This document shows, one piece after another, positions 42,371-54,128 of a stretch of DNA of 64,000 nucleotides. The stretch is from Cunninghamia lanceolata. Lineage: Eukaryota; Streptophyta; Pinopsida; Cupressales; Cupressaceae. Every line of letters starts with the position of its first letter. Positions within the stretch are counted from its first letter, which is position 1. The stretch spans positions 1,240,001 to 1,304,000 of the forward strand of contig BSBN01000860.1 of NCBI GenBank assembly GCA_027924645.1, written 5' to 3'. Below the pieces are notes generated by a model that was not told where the DNA came from, did no database searches, and saw only the letters and a list, made by a program, of their open reading frames with translations. The position numbers and the translations under genes were made by a program.

Positions 42371-43589
42371 GACATAAAGGTATGTTATTTTTCTTTGCTA
42401 TCCTCATTTCACCTTATATATTTTTGACATTTTTCAAGATACCTTCTTATATGTGCTCCTTGGTCCTGGTTGATTATCTTCATTTCATTATAAAGCTCAT
42501 GACTGAATTGCATAGTTGTTGATGCATTTGGATATTCCCCAATGTCATGATTGGTGAGTTAGTTTGATCAAACTAAGTCAAGTGGTTTGATCAAACTCAT
42601 ATTTTAAGGTTAAGATATTTCAAACAATAGGGCGTGTGAAAAATGTCACTACTTTTCAGCTTATGAATATAGCAATGGAAGAAAATCAAAATTGTAAGTC
42701 TTTAATTTAATTTATTTCAACTTTCAAAGCAAGATTTGATTTGTACCTTTACCATGAGGATTGGTATAAAAAAAACTTGCATCTTTGAACAAGTGGACAA
42801 TAAGAAACATAGATTTATGTTTAAAAGCATAGATTGTACTGTGTGAAGGATGATGGTATTGTCTCATTTCATCATGTTGGTGTACTCAATTTAGCTAAAT
42901 AGCACAATTGCATTTGCATGCAGGATTTGAGTATGATGGAGGTAGGCCTAATGCTTATGAAGTTGGTTTTGGAAGGAAAGTAAGGTAGGTTTTCATGATT
43001 ATTTCATGATGATATGTCCTTTGTAGTCAATTTGATGATTGTTCATTCACTTGAAGGGTCTTGTTTTCTTGAAGGGTCATGCCATTATGTCCTTTGGAGT
43101 TGACTTGATGATTGTTCTCATTTGTCTTGTAGGCCCTAATATTTTGAAGGTTTCATAGTACCAATGGTGGTATTATTGGCCAAAATATCCTCTATCAGAC
43201 TTGGAAGTAGCCATGGTTCTTCATGCATCATAGTGATAGGGATTCCTTCAAAGATTGTTTCACCATGTTACATTATGGTTTCATTCATGGAAACCATAGC
43301 TGCAAATTACACATCAAACTTATCTTTACATCGTGAAATCATACAAGGATGTTATTTCAAATTGGCTTTGTCATATCCTATAAGGAGGTTAAGACCATAA
43401 TATTATGATGTTACTATGAGTTTTAATGAAAAGGATTCCTTGTTACAAACCCTCATTTGTTTCTTCACATTTGGTGCTACCAATTGATAGCAGTGGTAAC
43501 AACAACCTTAATGGATCCCCTAAAACACATTGGATCAAGTGAGAACACCTTTATAGTACTGAATTTTCATCTACTAGAGAGGTGATAAG
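42371..43589. other. No gene seen
   Basis: A possible further exon-like scrap of the preceding pseudogene (YDGGRPNAYEVGFGRK) lies at about 42930-42990. The phrase CTTGAAGGGTC with GCCATTATGTCCTTTG recurs within 43000-43110. Otherwise nothing can be supported. Confidence 0.35.
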
Positions 43590-45565
43590 ATTGAATTTTC
43601 ACATTCGACATCCTGGGGCCAAATGGATGGTGCTAACACATTCGGGTGGGTAGGTAAATGCTAGGGGAGATGTCTTTTGGGTGGTGAAGCGTCCTGGTCA
43701 TTCTTGGCTACATTGGATGGAGACAATCTCTTAAGAGCCCTAAGACAAAAAAGGTGTCAAACTTTGGATCGGCTACTCTGTCAAACTGTGACACCTAGGA
43801 ACATCTTCTTTGCATGTATAGGTGGATGTCAAGTCCACCTACAAATACCTACCTTATTTTTTTTAAATCAAATTTATTTTTATGTGGTGGGAAGGAACAC
43901 ATTGTTCCAAAATGATTCAATTTCATGCAGTGGAGAGGTGTTAGGAATGAAATTTTGCATTCCACACCTCGTGGGGACCAACAAACTACACCAACACATC
44001 AGGGTGGGTGGGTAAATTCTAGGGGAGGTCTATTTTCATCTGTCAAGTGCCCCAGACATTTCGGGCTGTAAGCTACCAACAAAGTCACTTCAAATCCCTG
44101 AGAGAAAAAAATGCCAAACTTTGATGGAGCAATTCTCATAATTTATTACACCTAGGAATGTTCCATTTGGACCTACAGGTGCATGTGGGGTCCTTCCATA
44201 ATAACCTCTCTCAGTTTTTGTCAACTCCAATCCATTTGACTGTGCTAGAATTAAACACATTCTTGCAAAAGTCTTTAGTGGCATTTAGCACAACCTTGCT
44301 AGGAGCCACATTTTTTTTTGCTCATAGTGGGGCCTAATAGGTTGCGCAAAAATGTTGAGGTGGGTAGGTAAATACTAGGGGAGGTCTCTTTTCATGCACC
44401 AAGTGCTCTAGACATTCCAGGTTGTAGTCTACAAGCAAAGTGACTTGAGATCCCTAAGAAAAAAAATTGTCAAACTTTGATGGAGCGGCTCTCAGAATTC
44501 ATGGCACCTCAGAATGTTCTATTTAGACCAATAGGTGCATGTGGGGTCTATCAAAAATAACCTCTCTCAGTTTTATCAAATCCAATCCATTTGACCATGC
44601 CGAAATTAAACACATTCTTGTAAAATGCTTCAGGAGCATTCAACACAACCTTTCTAGGAGCTATATTTTTATTCTACTCATCATGGGGCCCAAAAAATTG
44701 TACCAACATGTCAAGGTGGGTGAGTAAATTATAGGGGATGTCTCTTTTCATGTGCCAAGTGCCCCAGACATTTTGGGCTACAAGCTACCGACAGTCTGTA
44801 AACATGACTTTGTCGGTAGCCTACAGCTAAGAACGTCTAGGGTACTTGGTATATGAAAAGAGACATCCCCTAGGGTTTACTCACCTACCCTGACATGTTG
44901 GCATAGTCTGTTGGGCCCCACAATGAGCAGAATGAAAATTATCTCTCCTAGCAAGGTTGTGTTGAATATCACTGAAGCATTTTGCAAGAAAGTGTTTAAT
45001 TTTGGCACGGTCAAATGGATTGGAGTTGACAAAAAATGACATTAGTTATTGTGGAGAGTTGCCACATGCAATTGTAGGTTCAAAAAGAACATTCCTAGGT
45101 TCCACAAATTTCAAGAACCGCTCCATCAAAGTTTGGCAATTTTTTGCTCTCAAGGATCTCAAATGACTTTGTTGGTAGCCTATAGTCTAGAACGTCTGAG
45201 GAACTTGGCGCATGAGAAGAGAACTCCCTTAGCATTTACCCACCCACCTCAATATCTTGGCATAGTCCATTGGGCCCCACAACAAGCAGAATGAAAAATG
45301 TAGCTCCTAGCAAGGTTGTATTGAATGCCACTAAAGCATTTTGCAAGAATGCGTTTAATTTTGACACAATCAAATGGGCTGGAGTTGACAAAAACTGAGA
45401 GAGGTTATTGTGGATGGACCCCATGTGCATCTGTAGGTCCAAACGAAACATTCTAGGTGCCATGAATTCTGAGAATTGCTCCGTCAAAGTTTGGTAGCTT
45501 TTTTCTCTCAGGGACCTCAAGTGACTTTGTTGGTAGCCTGCAGCTTGAAACATCTGGGGCACTTG
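43590..45565. repeat. 357-bp repeat array, direct copies followed by inverted copies
   Basis: The marker GGTGGGTAGGTAAAT and its variants recur near 43645, 44002, 44359 and 44715, a spacing of about 357. The inverse (TTTACTCACCTACCC, TTTACCCACCCACC) is near 44876 and 45236. Shared blocks include CAAACTTTGATGGAGC, ACCTCTCTCAGTTTT, AATCCATTTGAC and TTAAACACATTCTTG. The switch point is about 44790-44825, where GCTACCGACA and TGTCGGTAGC form a short hairpin. There are about three and a half direct and two inverted copies. No coding is supported. Confidence 0.85.
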
Positions 45566-47135
45566 GTGGGTATAAATCCAAATTCCACAACCTTACCCAC
45601 CATCCTCCTTGCCTATGCCAAAATGGGATCTTTAAAACATGGTATAGACAACCATCAAAGCATAATGGATATATGAATTTTGTCAGATGCATTTGCAACT
45701 GCCCTTGTAGACATTTATGTAAAGTGTGGAAGCATAGACAAGGCATGTGAATAGTTTGGCATGACACCTCAAACAGATGCCATCTCATGGAATGCAATGA
45801 TTGCATGTTATGTAGAAAATGAATTTTTTGAAAAGGCTTTATTAACTTTCAAGAAAATGTAATTGGCACGTGTAAAACCAAATTCCATAACATTTGCAAG
45901 CATCCTCCCTGCCTGTGCCAAATTAGCATCTTTGGAATAGGGTATCGACAACCATGAAAGAATTAAGGATAAAGAAATTTTGACAGATATTGTAGTTGTA
46001 ACTTCCCTAGGAGTCATGTATGCTAAGTGTGGAAGAATAAACAAGGCATGTGAACTATTTGACATGTTGCCTCAAAGAAATGTTGTCTCATGGAATGTAA
46101 TGATTGCAAGATATGCACAAAATAGAAATTTTTCAAAAAGGCTTTAGAAAATTTCAAGAAAATGCAATTGGTGGGTGTAAATCCAAATTCCACAACCTTA
46201 GCCAACATCCTCCTTGTCTATGCCCATATGGGATCTTCGAATAGGGTATGGACATGCATTGAAAAGCATAAAGGATATGGGAATTTCATCAAATGTTGGA
46301 GTTGTAAATGCTCTATGAGATATGTATCCAAAGAAATGAAGCATAGACAAGGTAGGTGAAATGTTTGACATGATGCCTCAAAGAAATGTTGTCTCATGGA
46401 ATGCAATGATTACAATATATGGACAAAATGATTTTTTTGATAAGGCTTTAGAAACTTTCAAGAAAATGCAATTGGTGGGTGTAAAGCCAAATTCCACAAC
46501 CTTAGCCAACATCCTTCTTGTCTATGGCCAAATTTGATATTTGGAATAGGGTATGGACATCCATCAAATCATAAAGGATATGGGAATTTTGAAAGATGTT
46601 GTAGGTGCAACTGCCCTAGGAGACATGTATGCAAAGTGTGGAAGCATAGACAAGGAACATGAACTATTTGACACGATGCCTCAAAGAAATGTTGTCTCAT
46701 GGAATGCAATGATTGCAAGATATGCACAAAAAGGATTTTTTCAAAAAGGATTTAGGAACTTTCAAGCAAATGAACAAAAGAAACTTCTAATAAAATGCAA
46801 TTGGAATGTGTAAAACCAAATTCCACAACCTTGTCCAACATCCTCCTTGCCTGTGCCAAAATGGCATCTTCGGAACAGGGTGTGGACAACCATCAAAGCA
46901 TAAAGGATATAGGTCTTTTGTCACATGTTGTATTTGAAGCTGCCCTTGTAGACATGTAAGCAAAGTGTGGAAGCATAGACAAGGTGCATAAACTATTTTC
47001 CATGATGCCTTAAAGAAATGCAGAGTCTCATGGAATGCAATGTTTTCAAGATATGCACAAAATGGATTTTTTGAAAAGGATTTATAAACTTTCAAGAAAA
47101 TGCAATTGACACCTGTAAAAGCCAATTCTTGTAAC
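45566..47135 (+). pseudogene. PPR-protein pseudogene, five tandem blocks
   Basis: Five blocks of about 290-330 bp each encode a plant PPR (PLS-type) repeat set. They read NPNSTTLPTILLAYAKMGSL and VKPNSITFASILPACAKLAS, followed by [20 protein letters not shown] and [15 protein letters not shown]. Blocks start near 45566, 45875, 46167, 46481 and 46810. PPR proteins of this class bind organellar RNA in mitochondria or plastids. Here every block has stops or frameshifts, and there is no start, targeting peptide or E/DYW end. The left edge joins the inverted 357-bp repeat within the words CACTTGGTGGG, so this is a captured or rearranged fragment and not a decayed complete gene. Confidence 0.85.
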
Positions 47136-47339
47136 CATAATTGATCATCATATTATATTTAATGTAAACTTTCATATACATAATGTCATGAACATAACAT
47201 ATATTCTATATATAAATCCATATAGGCATGTACAAACAAAGACATATAGGCATGTACAAAGATATACATTGGTAACATACAAAAGTATGTATACAAAGCC
47301 ATCTAGGCATACAAAAAAATCTCCCAAAATCTAATTTCC
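47136..47339. other. No gene seen; short internal repeats
   Basis: AT-rich, with a small direct repeat CATATAGGCATGTACAAA at about 47220 and 47250. Confidence 0.5.
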
Positions 47340-47950
47340 TATGAACTGCTATCAAATAATCTATAGCCCTTGCTTAGCCATGAAGATGGAGAGTCAATCA
47401 GTGACTCATCCTCTCTTTCCCATCGACTAGACCTCCTCGACAAAGATTTTTGAAGCTCCACCTATTAATAAAATCAAACAATATCCACATTGATATAGAA
47501 AACATGAAATATATAACATGGCATATGTAATCAATCACTTACCTCTAACCGATGATCCCTCTCGATCATTTTTTGTCTCTCTTCATCTGTAGCTAGATGG
47601 GTTGGAGTTGTGACCTCTTGTGAGATGCATGATCAAGAAGTGAAATTGAGTAAACATAAATATCATTTACATACATTAAATGGCATGAGATAAAACAAGA
47701 AATACAAATTGACATTTACATGTTATTGGCTTATATCTCGGTCAAAGGATTTGCAGATAAAATAGTTGCAGCAATGCCCACCTCTGCTAACTAACGAAGA
47801 TGAGGAGTCTCCATATTCAACAGCTAAAAATAGAGTTCAAGGTTATTTGACCAAAATAGATACATAACATTATTTAAATGCATAATGATTACAAATGGTA
47901 AAATTTACCTTAGTGATAGTGTTTTTGCGTGTAGGGAACCAAGGAAATCA

Positions 47951-47988
47951 TGGTGGTGGTGGTGAAGCTCCTTGTTCATTATCAAATT
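47951..47988 (+). repeat. 38-bp direct repeat, copy 1
   Basis: TGGTGGTGGTGGTGAAGCTC and on to ATCAAATT. It is identical to 48102-48139 and is associated with the 103-bp inverted repeat. Confidence 0.95.
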
Positions 47989-48000
47989 ATGAAGTTCCTT

Positions 48001-48230
48001 GGTTATGAGAAGAGGTCTAGTCAATAGGTATGCAATTTATCACAAGATCATAAATATAATATATATATCAATGGTAATCTTATTTAGTGACAATTTGATA
48101 ATGGTGGTGGTGGTGAAGCTCCTTGTTCATTATCAAATTGTCACTAAATAAGATTACCATTGATATATATATTATATTTATGATCTTGTGATAAATTGCA
48201 TACCTATTGACTAGACCTCTTCTCATAACC
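48001..48230. repeat. Identical 103-bp inverted repeat with 24-bp spacer
   Basis: 48001-48103 (GGTTATGAGAAGAGG...TTTGATAATG) and 48128-48230 are exact reverse complements over 103 bases. The spacer GTGGTGGTGGTG plus GAAGCTCCTTGTT belongs to a 38-bp direct repeat whose first copy is at 47951-47988. It interrupts the minus-strand exon-like gene fragment. Confidence 0.97.
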
Positions 48231-48665
48231 CTACACTAGATGATTAATAGATGCATGATGAATACTTTGACCCTGGAATTTCATAGTGCAGACAATTACA
48301 TAGATTAATTTTAACTTATAATATAGATAATCATATAATTAATTAGAAATTTCAAATACAAATATATTAAATCAAGATGAACCTTGTAAAAATTACCTGG
48401 GAGTCAATACCAAATTTATGTTGTAAGAGGTCATCTATGAGAACAATATTATCTAATAAGGATGTGTCCATCACTGGCTCCTACCCTTGCGTTGCAACAT
48501 CCTGACACTTTACAACATCATCTGGATTGCCTAAATGGTGAGAGTCTTGGGTCCCATAATCACACAAGTTGCCACATGAACTACAAAGATGTGGGGACAA
48601 AGGATGCCTACTACTCTCACCCTTATCAACCTGGGTAAGATCATCACCATGTTATGCTAGACACT

Positions 48666-49944
48666 AGGTGAGAGAACTCAATGAATGCAATGTCTCCACC
48701 TAAACACTCTCCTTCAAATCTGAAGGGAGTGAGATATGTGTTGGCCTCATGAGGGGTCTAGGTACATGGTTCTAGTCTCAATGTGCCCCTATCTATCTTG
48801 GGAAGAGTCACCACATGATGCAAGAGCATCCAGATGGACAAGCTATCTGCATCACCCAAAAAATTGTCTAGTTTAGTTTTTCTAATTTTGGTGTGTTTTG
48901 TAGAGACATTATAGTGCTTGTTCTAGTTTGTCGTTGTCAGTAAGGCTAGATTTCATCTCTGTTCAAAGTCAAATGTGCTTTGATGTACTTTTGGTAGGAT
49001 AAAAGAGCAACATCAGTGGGAGATTCATACATTGGAAGGATGACACTTGCAGTCCCTTCCATAGTATGATGTTATGGAATGCACATCGGTAGGAGAACTA
49101 TACATCGACAGGAGTCCTTCTGACATCCCAGTGATACCCTGATATCCTTTAGAGTTCCAGTCTGGGTGTGACTTAGCCACTTCAGTGATACATGTCGTCA
49201 TCATCCTGACTTTGACCTCCATCTCTTTGATACCCTAATCTATCAGCAGGACTTTGCCTTTTCGGTTTGACTCTCAGAGGTGTCTCCTCGATAACCCGAT
49301 GATAGGTATGCTACTGCAGAAGAGTCTTTATCAGTGGGAGATTTCTATTTTGGTGTGACTTCATTATGGGTCCTACAGACTTAGTGATATATCGACATGA
49401 CATGACTCTTTTAGTGGGACTCCTTTCAGCATCCCCCCAATCTAGTGATAATTGACTTTTCCCTTCTTTTTTAACTTCTTTATGGAGCACTTGGAGCACA
49501 TCTGGTTCAACTAAAGGACAACCTGGCACATATTAATAATATCTATTTGGAGCTAAAATAGTGGAGTGGCTCCTTAAAATAAAAATGTTATATTTAGAGC
49601 CACCTGTAGCACGTAGTGGAGTAGAGAATGATTTGCATATAGTCTATAACGCATAGAGATTAAATGCTAGACAAAATGTGAGGACTGGATGTAGGAGGGT
49701 AACCATAGTCATTAGTGGAGCATACAACCATTAATTGAGAAGAGCATAAAAATGAGTTAGCAGAGTTTGTGGAGAGAGAGACAGAGATAGAGACAGAGCC
49801 CAAGAAAGGGGAAATTGGCCAGAGGAAGAATTCTCTATTTTGTAATGAAATCTTGGTAAAGAAACTTTCTGTAATGATCTCTAAATTTTGATATCAATAA
49901 AGAAATGTGTTTTCTTTTCTGTCCCTAGTGTAGTTTTACTGCAA
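48666..49944. other. No gene seen; possible LTR end
   Basis: 49780-49925 contains GAGAGAGACAGAGATAGAGAC, then TTTTGTAATGAAATCTTGG and CAATAAAGAAATGTG, a composition typical of an LTR R/U5 or a polyadenylation region. No partner copy is in the window. 48990-49480 has recurring short phrases (ATCAGTGGGAGATT) without clear period. Confidence 0.35.
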
Positions 49945-50606
49945 GATTGGACAGCCTGATAATGCTCTTCATTTCTTGACTACATCACCACCTCTGCCAT
50001 GGAACTCTCAAATGTCAAAGTAATTAGGAATCTTGTTGAGGAAGAACTCACAATAGAGTTTCCTCAAGAAATATTATGGCACCTCATTGTTATTACAAGG
50101 ACTCTCATCAAAGACCATGTACCATCTATCCCAAAAGTTTTGAGATATACCATTGTACACACACCAATGAATTAGGAACCCTTTGCAACTATCTTCTAGT
50201 GTTTGGCTAGTTTTAGGATTGATAAAATGTGAACATAATTGAGATTTTGTAATTTTTTGGTCCTTAACTTGTTGGTAAGACAATTTGTCTGCATAGTATT
50301 GTCGACTCCTCTCCCTATAGTCATTTCATTCAGTGATTTGGTATGTCATTGATTCAATATGAGAAAAAATGACCTCTAATGACTTGGCAAGGGCTCTCCT
50401 ACGATCAGTGCTTGAATTTGGAGTATTTAATGTTTCAATTAAGGTTTCAAGATGTTTTTTGTTTTCTTTAATTTGTCCTAAATAGTTTTCTTGTGAATCT
50501 CTTTGATGGTGAAGACGTGAAGGTGGGTGGTTTTGAGGGTTCTCCTCAGTTTGAGGGGGGTTGTTTTGACCCTCCTCTATTGGTTTAGGGTTTTGTGGTG
50601 GCTCAT
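49945..50606 (-). pseudogene. Remnant of an unidentified ORF, possibly gag-like
   Basis: A mostly open frame of about 220 codons on the minus strand. The N-terminus is Pro/Gln/Asn-rich (EPPQNPKPIEEGQNNPPQTE). The middle is helical (LGQIKENKKHLETLIETL; RRRALAKSLEVIFSHIESM). The end, from 50283, contains CKGFLIHWCVYNGISQNFWD and DRWYMVFDESP. Stops occur near 50308 (TGA), 50074 (TAA), 49997 (TGA) and 49967 (TGA). The layout of a disordered proline-rich start followed by a helical region recalls an element-encoded Gag, but I do not recognise the family. No pol lies beside it. Confidence 0.4.
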
Positions 50607-50924
50607 TGACTTAAAATTCAAGATAAAAGTCCAATCAAAACGTTACAAAATTAAACAATTCTTTTCAAATTCACAAAAAACAATCAAACCCTAGGTCTTG
50701 TTTAGCTACAACACCCTCTACACTTTGTCCATGACATCATCAGGAGTGGGATTGATGAGGTGGCATGGTGAAATTGTTAATTTCTCTTAGAAATTGTTGT
50801 TTCTAAGTCTCCTACAATGTGCTCACATTAGCAGAAGTGAAACCTGCAGCCAATTTTTGCAAATGAGCCATGGATTTCACTTTTTTCTCTTTTTTATTTT
50901 ATTTTTTACAAACCTAAAATGCAA
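50607..50924. other. No gene seen
   Basis: AT-rich sequence between the orphan ORF remnant and the hairpins at 50925-51046. No coding or structural feature can be supported. Confidence 0.4.
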
Positions 50925-50994
50925 GCGCATTATAACACAATCATGTTTTAGGCTCAGTAATATCGAGCCAAAATGTGAGTGTGTTATAATGTGC
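50925..50994. repeat. Imperfect 30-bp inverted repeat
   Basis: GCGCATTATAACACAATCAT and on to GGCTC pairs with GAGCCAAAATGTGAGTGTGT and on to AATGTGC across an 8-base loop. It has a few mismatches and is hairpin-forming. Confidence 0.7.
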
Positions 50995-51014
50995 TCGCGT
51001 TATAGCTTATATGA

Positions 51015-51046
51015 GACCAAAAAGTGGTTGTTACCACTTTTTGGTC
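51015..51046. repeat. Perfect 14-bp hairpin
   Basis: GACCAAAAAGTGGT, loop TGTT, ACCACTTTTTGGTC. A run of C follows, not T, so it is not a pol III terminator. Confidence 0.9.
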
Positions 51047-51065
51047 CCCCCCTCTTTGTGCATTT

Positions 51066-51235
51066 ACCCTAGTTGGGTGGTTAAGTCACTTGGTTGTAGT
51101 GGCAGCCATCAAGGTTCAAATCCCAAAGTGTTGATGGAATGTTTGGGGACGGTGTCCCCATGTTGTGCCTCGCCAGTTCCTAGCTCTAGTCAAAAGTGTT
51201 CACCAACCAAAAAATAAAAATAAAAACAAAAATGA
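51066..51235 (+). mobile_element. tRNA-derived SINE-like sequence
   Basis: TAGTTGGGTGGTTAAGTCAC resembles a pol III A box region. GGTTCAAATCCC lies about 45 bases downstream and fits the B box. The body continues for about 110 bases and ends in an A-rich tail (AAAAAATAAAAATAAAAACA). Length and order are those of a plant SINE. No clear target duplication could be found. It lies directly against the left end of the foldback palindrome. Confidence 0.6.
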
Positions 51236-54128
51236 GTGGTAGGGCTCAAGAACATCTTGATCTTTACATTTTCTTGCAATGATAGATAGGGTGATCTCCA
51301 AATCAATGACTCTAAATAACTCAATTCCTATAGCATCAATGCTCCAACACTTACCTCTTTAAACCTATACAAGCTGAAGACAAATTTATTTTAGCATTAA
51401 TTAAATATTGGCTTAAAAACTAATGAAAATAACTATAAACAATGCCCATTAATTACTTTTATGAGCAAGGAAATTTATTCATTTATTAGACAATTTTTTC
51501 TCAGGCACCCATATGACTATAGTCATGGCATTATGTGTTTCAAAAATAACATAACTGGTATTTTTAAGCTAATAGTCAAATTTCTAAACCAAGGTCCTGC
51601 CTATATAACTAGTTAACCTTGACCTCTTGACCACCTTACCAATATACCAAGTTTTAGTAAATAACAACAAAATATTAATTTTTTTAAAAGAAAAAAATAA
51701 TCTATATGTTGGCGCAACATTGTTTTATCTTGAGAAAATGTTTATAATTATATATAATGTATTATATTTTATTTTTGGGTTCTTCTGAATAATGTTTATT
51801 AAAAAAAATTCAAGTATCCTGTAAGTATTCTTGTTTTCGTGCTTATTTCTAGTCAATATTTGGAGGAAGTAATAGATCTTCTTTGTTCTATTATCTTCTA
51901 TTATATTATAAAAAAATAGTTTTCCCAAGGATGCTTAGGTTCAACAATGAGCTTATCATGGTGTACCGATCCTATAAGAGTCATCTTCTAAATAGGTATG
52001 TCCTACCCAAAAAACATTCCTACCCCAAGTTATGAATTTTTGAAATGTGATTATATATTTGTCTAAAAAAAATTAGTTGTAGTCCATTGCTGATAAGAAA
52101 ATATTTAGTTGCAACAACTAAATATATCAAGGTATGTATCTCTTTTAAAATATTTATTTGAAGGTAGTTCAGACATTTTGATGAAGCTACTATTTATCTT
52201 TAAGCATGTTTTTTTTCCTACGGGAAAAAAAGTAATGAATGGACAACTATTTGGCCCAATATTTATACTTTCATGCCTTTTTCTTCAGAAATGAGTAGAT
52301 GAGATTTTTGTTTCAACACACCATAAAAAGTAACTTACTACAAAGACTCCTAAATACTAAGTTTTATTAGTTAACAAACATTAGAAAATACCTTCTACAA
52401 TCCTTGTGTTTAAAACATTGTGCCTCAATTAGAAATGTTTTAGAAAAAAATACCCTCTAAAATACCTACATTAAAACATTATTCAATAAGTTTTGAGTGA
52501 CACCCAAGTTTAATAAATGTTCTTATGTCTAATTTAAGTGTTAAAATGTTTGATATTCTTAAAAAAAGAAAGGATTGATGGTCAAAAATTTTCATTTCAA
52601 AGTATTATTGATGAGCTAGGTCTTATTGATGTCAACAAGTATTTCTTTATGCACTAAATGAATTGTCAGAGTTTGTGTTCATAATGAAGCTTAAAAATTT
52701 TAGTTGTAAAAATACATTGCTTATACTTTATCATATGGGTGACCAACCTAGAATGAACTTGATTCTCATTTTCTTATATTTTTTCCTATTTTATTACATC
52801 AAGGGTACTTTTGTGGCCAAAAGTATTTAGAAGGCATGAGTAGCTAAGATTTAATAGATTCTCACACCTTTCAAATACCTTTGTCTACAAAAGTGCCATT
52901 GATTTTAATAGGAATGAGAGAAATTGCAAGGGAATGGAAACCAAGACCATTATAGGCTAGTTGCCCATATGTAAACTATAAACAATGTAATTTCACAACA
53001 AAATTTTCTAGGCTTCATTACCAACATAAGTTCCAACAATCTACTTAGCACATATTAAGCAATACCTTATCTATTAACATCAATAAAAGCTAGCCCATCA
53101 ATAATACCTTGAGTTGAAATATTTTAGTCATCATCCCCCTTTCTTTTTCCTTAAGAATATCAAGCATTTTAACACTTTAAAAATTAGACATAAGAATATT
53201 TATTAAACTTGGGTGGTCACTTAAAACTTACTAAATAATATCTTAAATATAAGCATTCTAGAGAGTATTTACTAAATTTTTTCTTGCCAAAGCACTTGAT
53301 GTCTTAAACGCAAGGATTGTAGAGGGTACTTTTTAAAAAAATAATCAACTAGTAAGACTTCATTTTGTGATGTACTAAAACAAAAATCTCATCTATTCAT
53401 TTCACAAGAAAAAAATATTAAAATAAAAATATTATGCCAATAATTGTCCATTCATTAAGGTCTATCTTTCTTCACAAGAAAAAAACATGCTTAGAGATAA
53501 ATAGTAGCCTCATCAAGATGCATGAGCTATCTCCAAATAAATATTTTAGAAGCAATACATACTTTGAGCTCTTTAAGTAATGCAACTAAATATATTGTTT
53601 TTATCAACAAAAAGTTGTAGCTAATTTCATTTGGATAGGTCTACAATTACATTTCAAGAGTTTATAACTTGGGGGCAATAATGTTCTTTGGGTAAGACAT
53701 ACCCATTTGAAAGGTGACTCTCTTGGGACCAATAGGCCATGCCATTCTTATTGATGAACCAAAGCATCCTAGACAATATTATTTTTATTATTTAACAAAA
53801 AATACTAGCACAAAGAACATCTATTATTTTCTCAAAATATAGATTAGAAACAAACAATAAAATATGCATAGTTATATGATATTTAAATCTATTTTATAAA
53901 CATTAACTTGAGGAACCCAACAATAGAATATGATAAATTGTTTAGTATTTTAATTGTTTTACTCAAATTAATTAACAAGGTTGCATTGACATATAGATTA
54001 TTTTTTCCCTTTAAAAAACCTAATATTTTATTGTTATTTACTAAAACTCAATATACTAGTAAAGTAATCAAGAGATCAAGATTAACAAGTCATGTTGGTG
54101 AGACCTTCGTATGAAAATCTAAATATTA

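Larger units (their letters stand above)
47340..48665 (-). pseudogene. Exon-like fragments of an unidentified multi-exon gene (C-terminal part)
   Basis: On the minus strand several open blocks are bounded by plausible GT/AG sites. One is an exon of about 85 codons (48647-48397), rich in His, Asp and Cys, ending LLQHKFGIDSQ before GTAATT. Another is an SPPPP/FPWFPTRKNTITK block (about 48017-47910) before GTAAAT. METPHLR and LAEVGIAATILSANPL follow (47825-47740), then TPTHLATDEERQKMIERDHR (47625-47545) before GTAAGT. The last block is VELQKSLSRRSSRWERED with PSSWLSKGYRLF (47463-47343), preceded by an AG acceptor and ending in a stop. Four or more internal stops and the inverted repeat at 48001-48230 break it. 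I do not recognise the family. Confidence 0.5.

Noticed and set aside
43677..44015. 112-codon ORF as a gene
   Set aside because: It crosses the unit boundary of the 357-bp repeats. The same frame is not conserved in the other copies.
51015..51046. Transcription terminator
   Set aside because: The hairpin is followed by a C run, not a T run, and this is plant nuclear DNA with no gene ending there.
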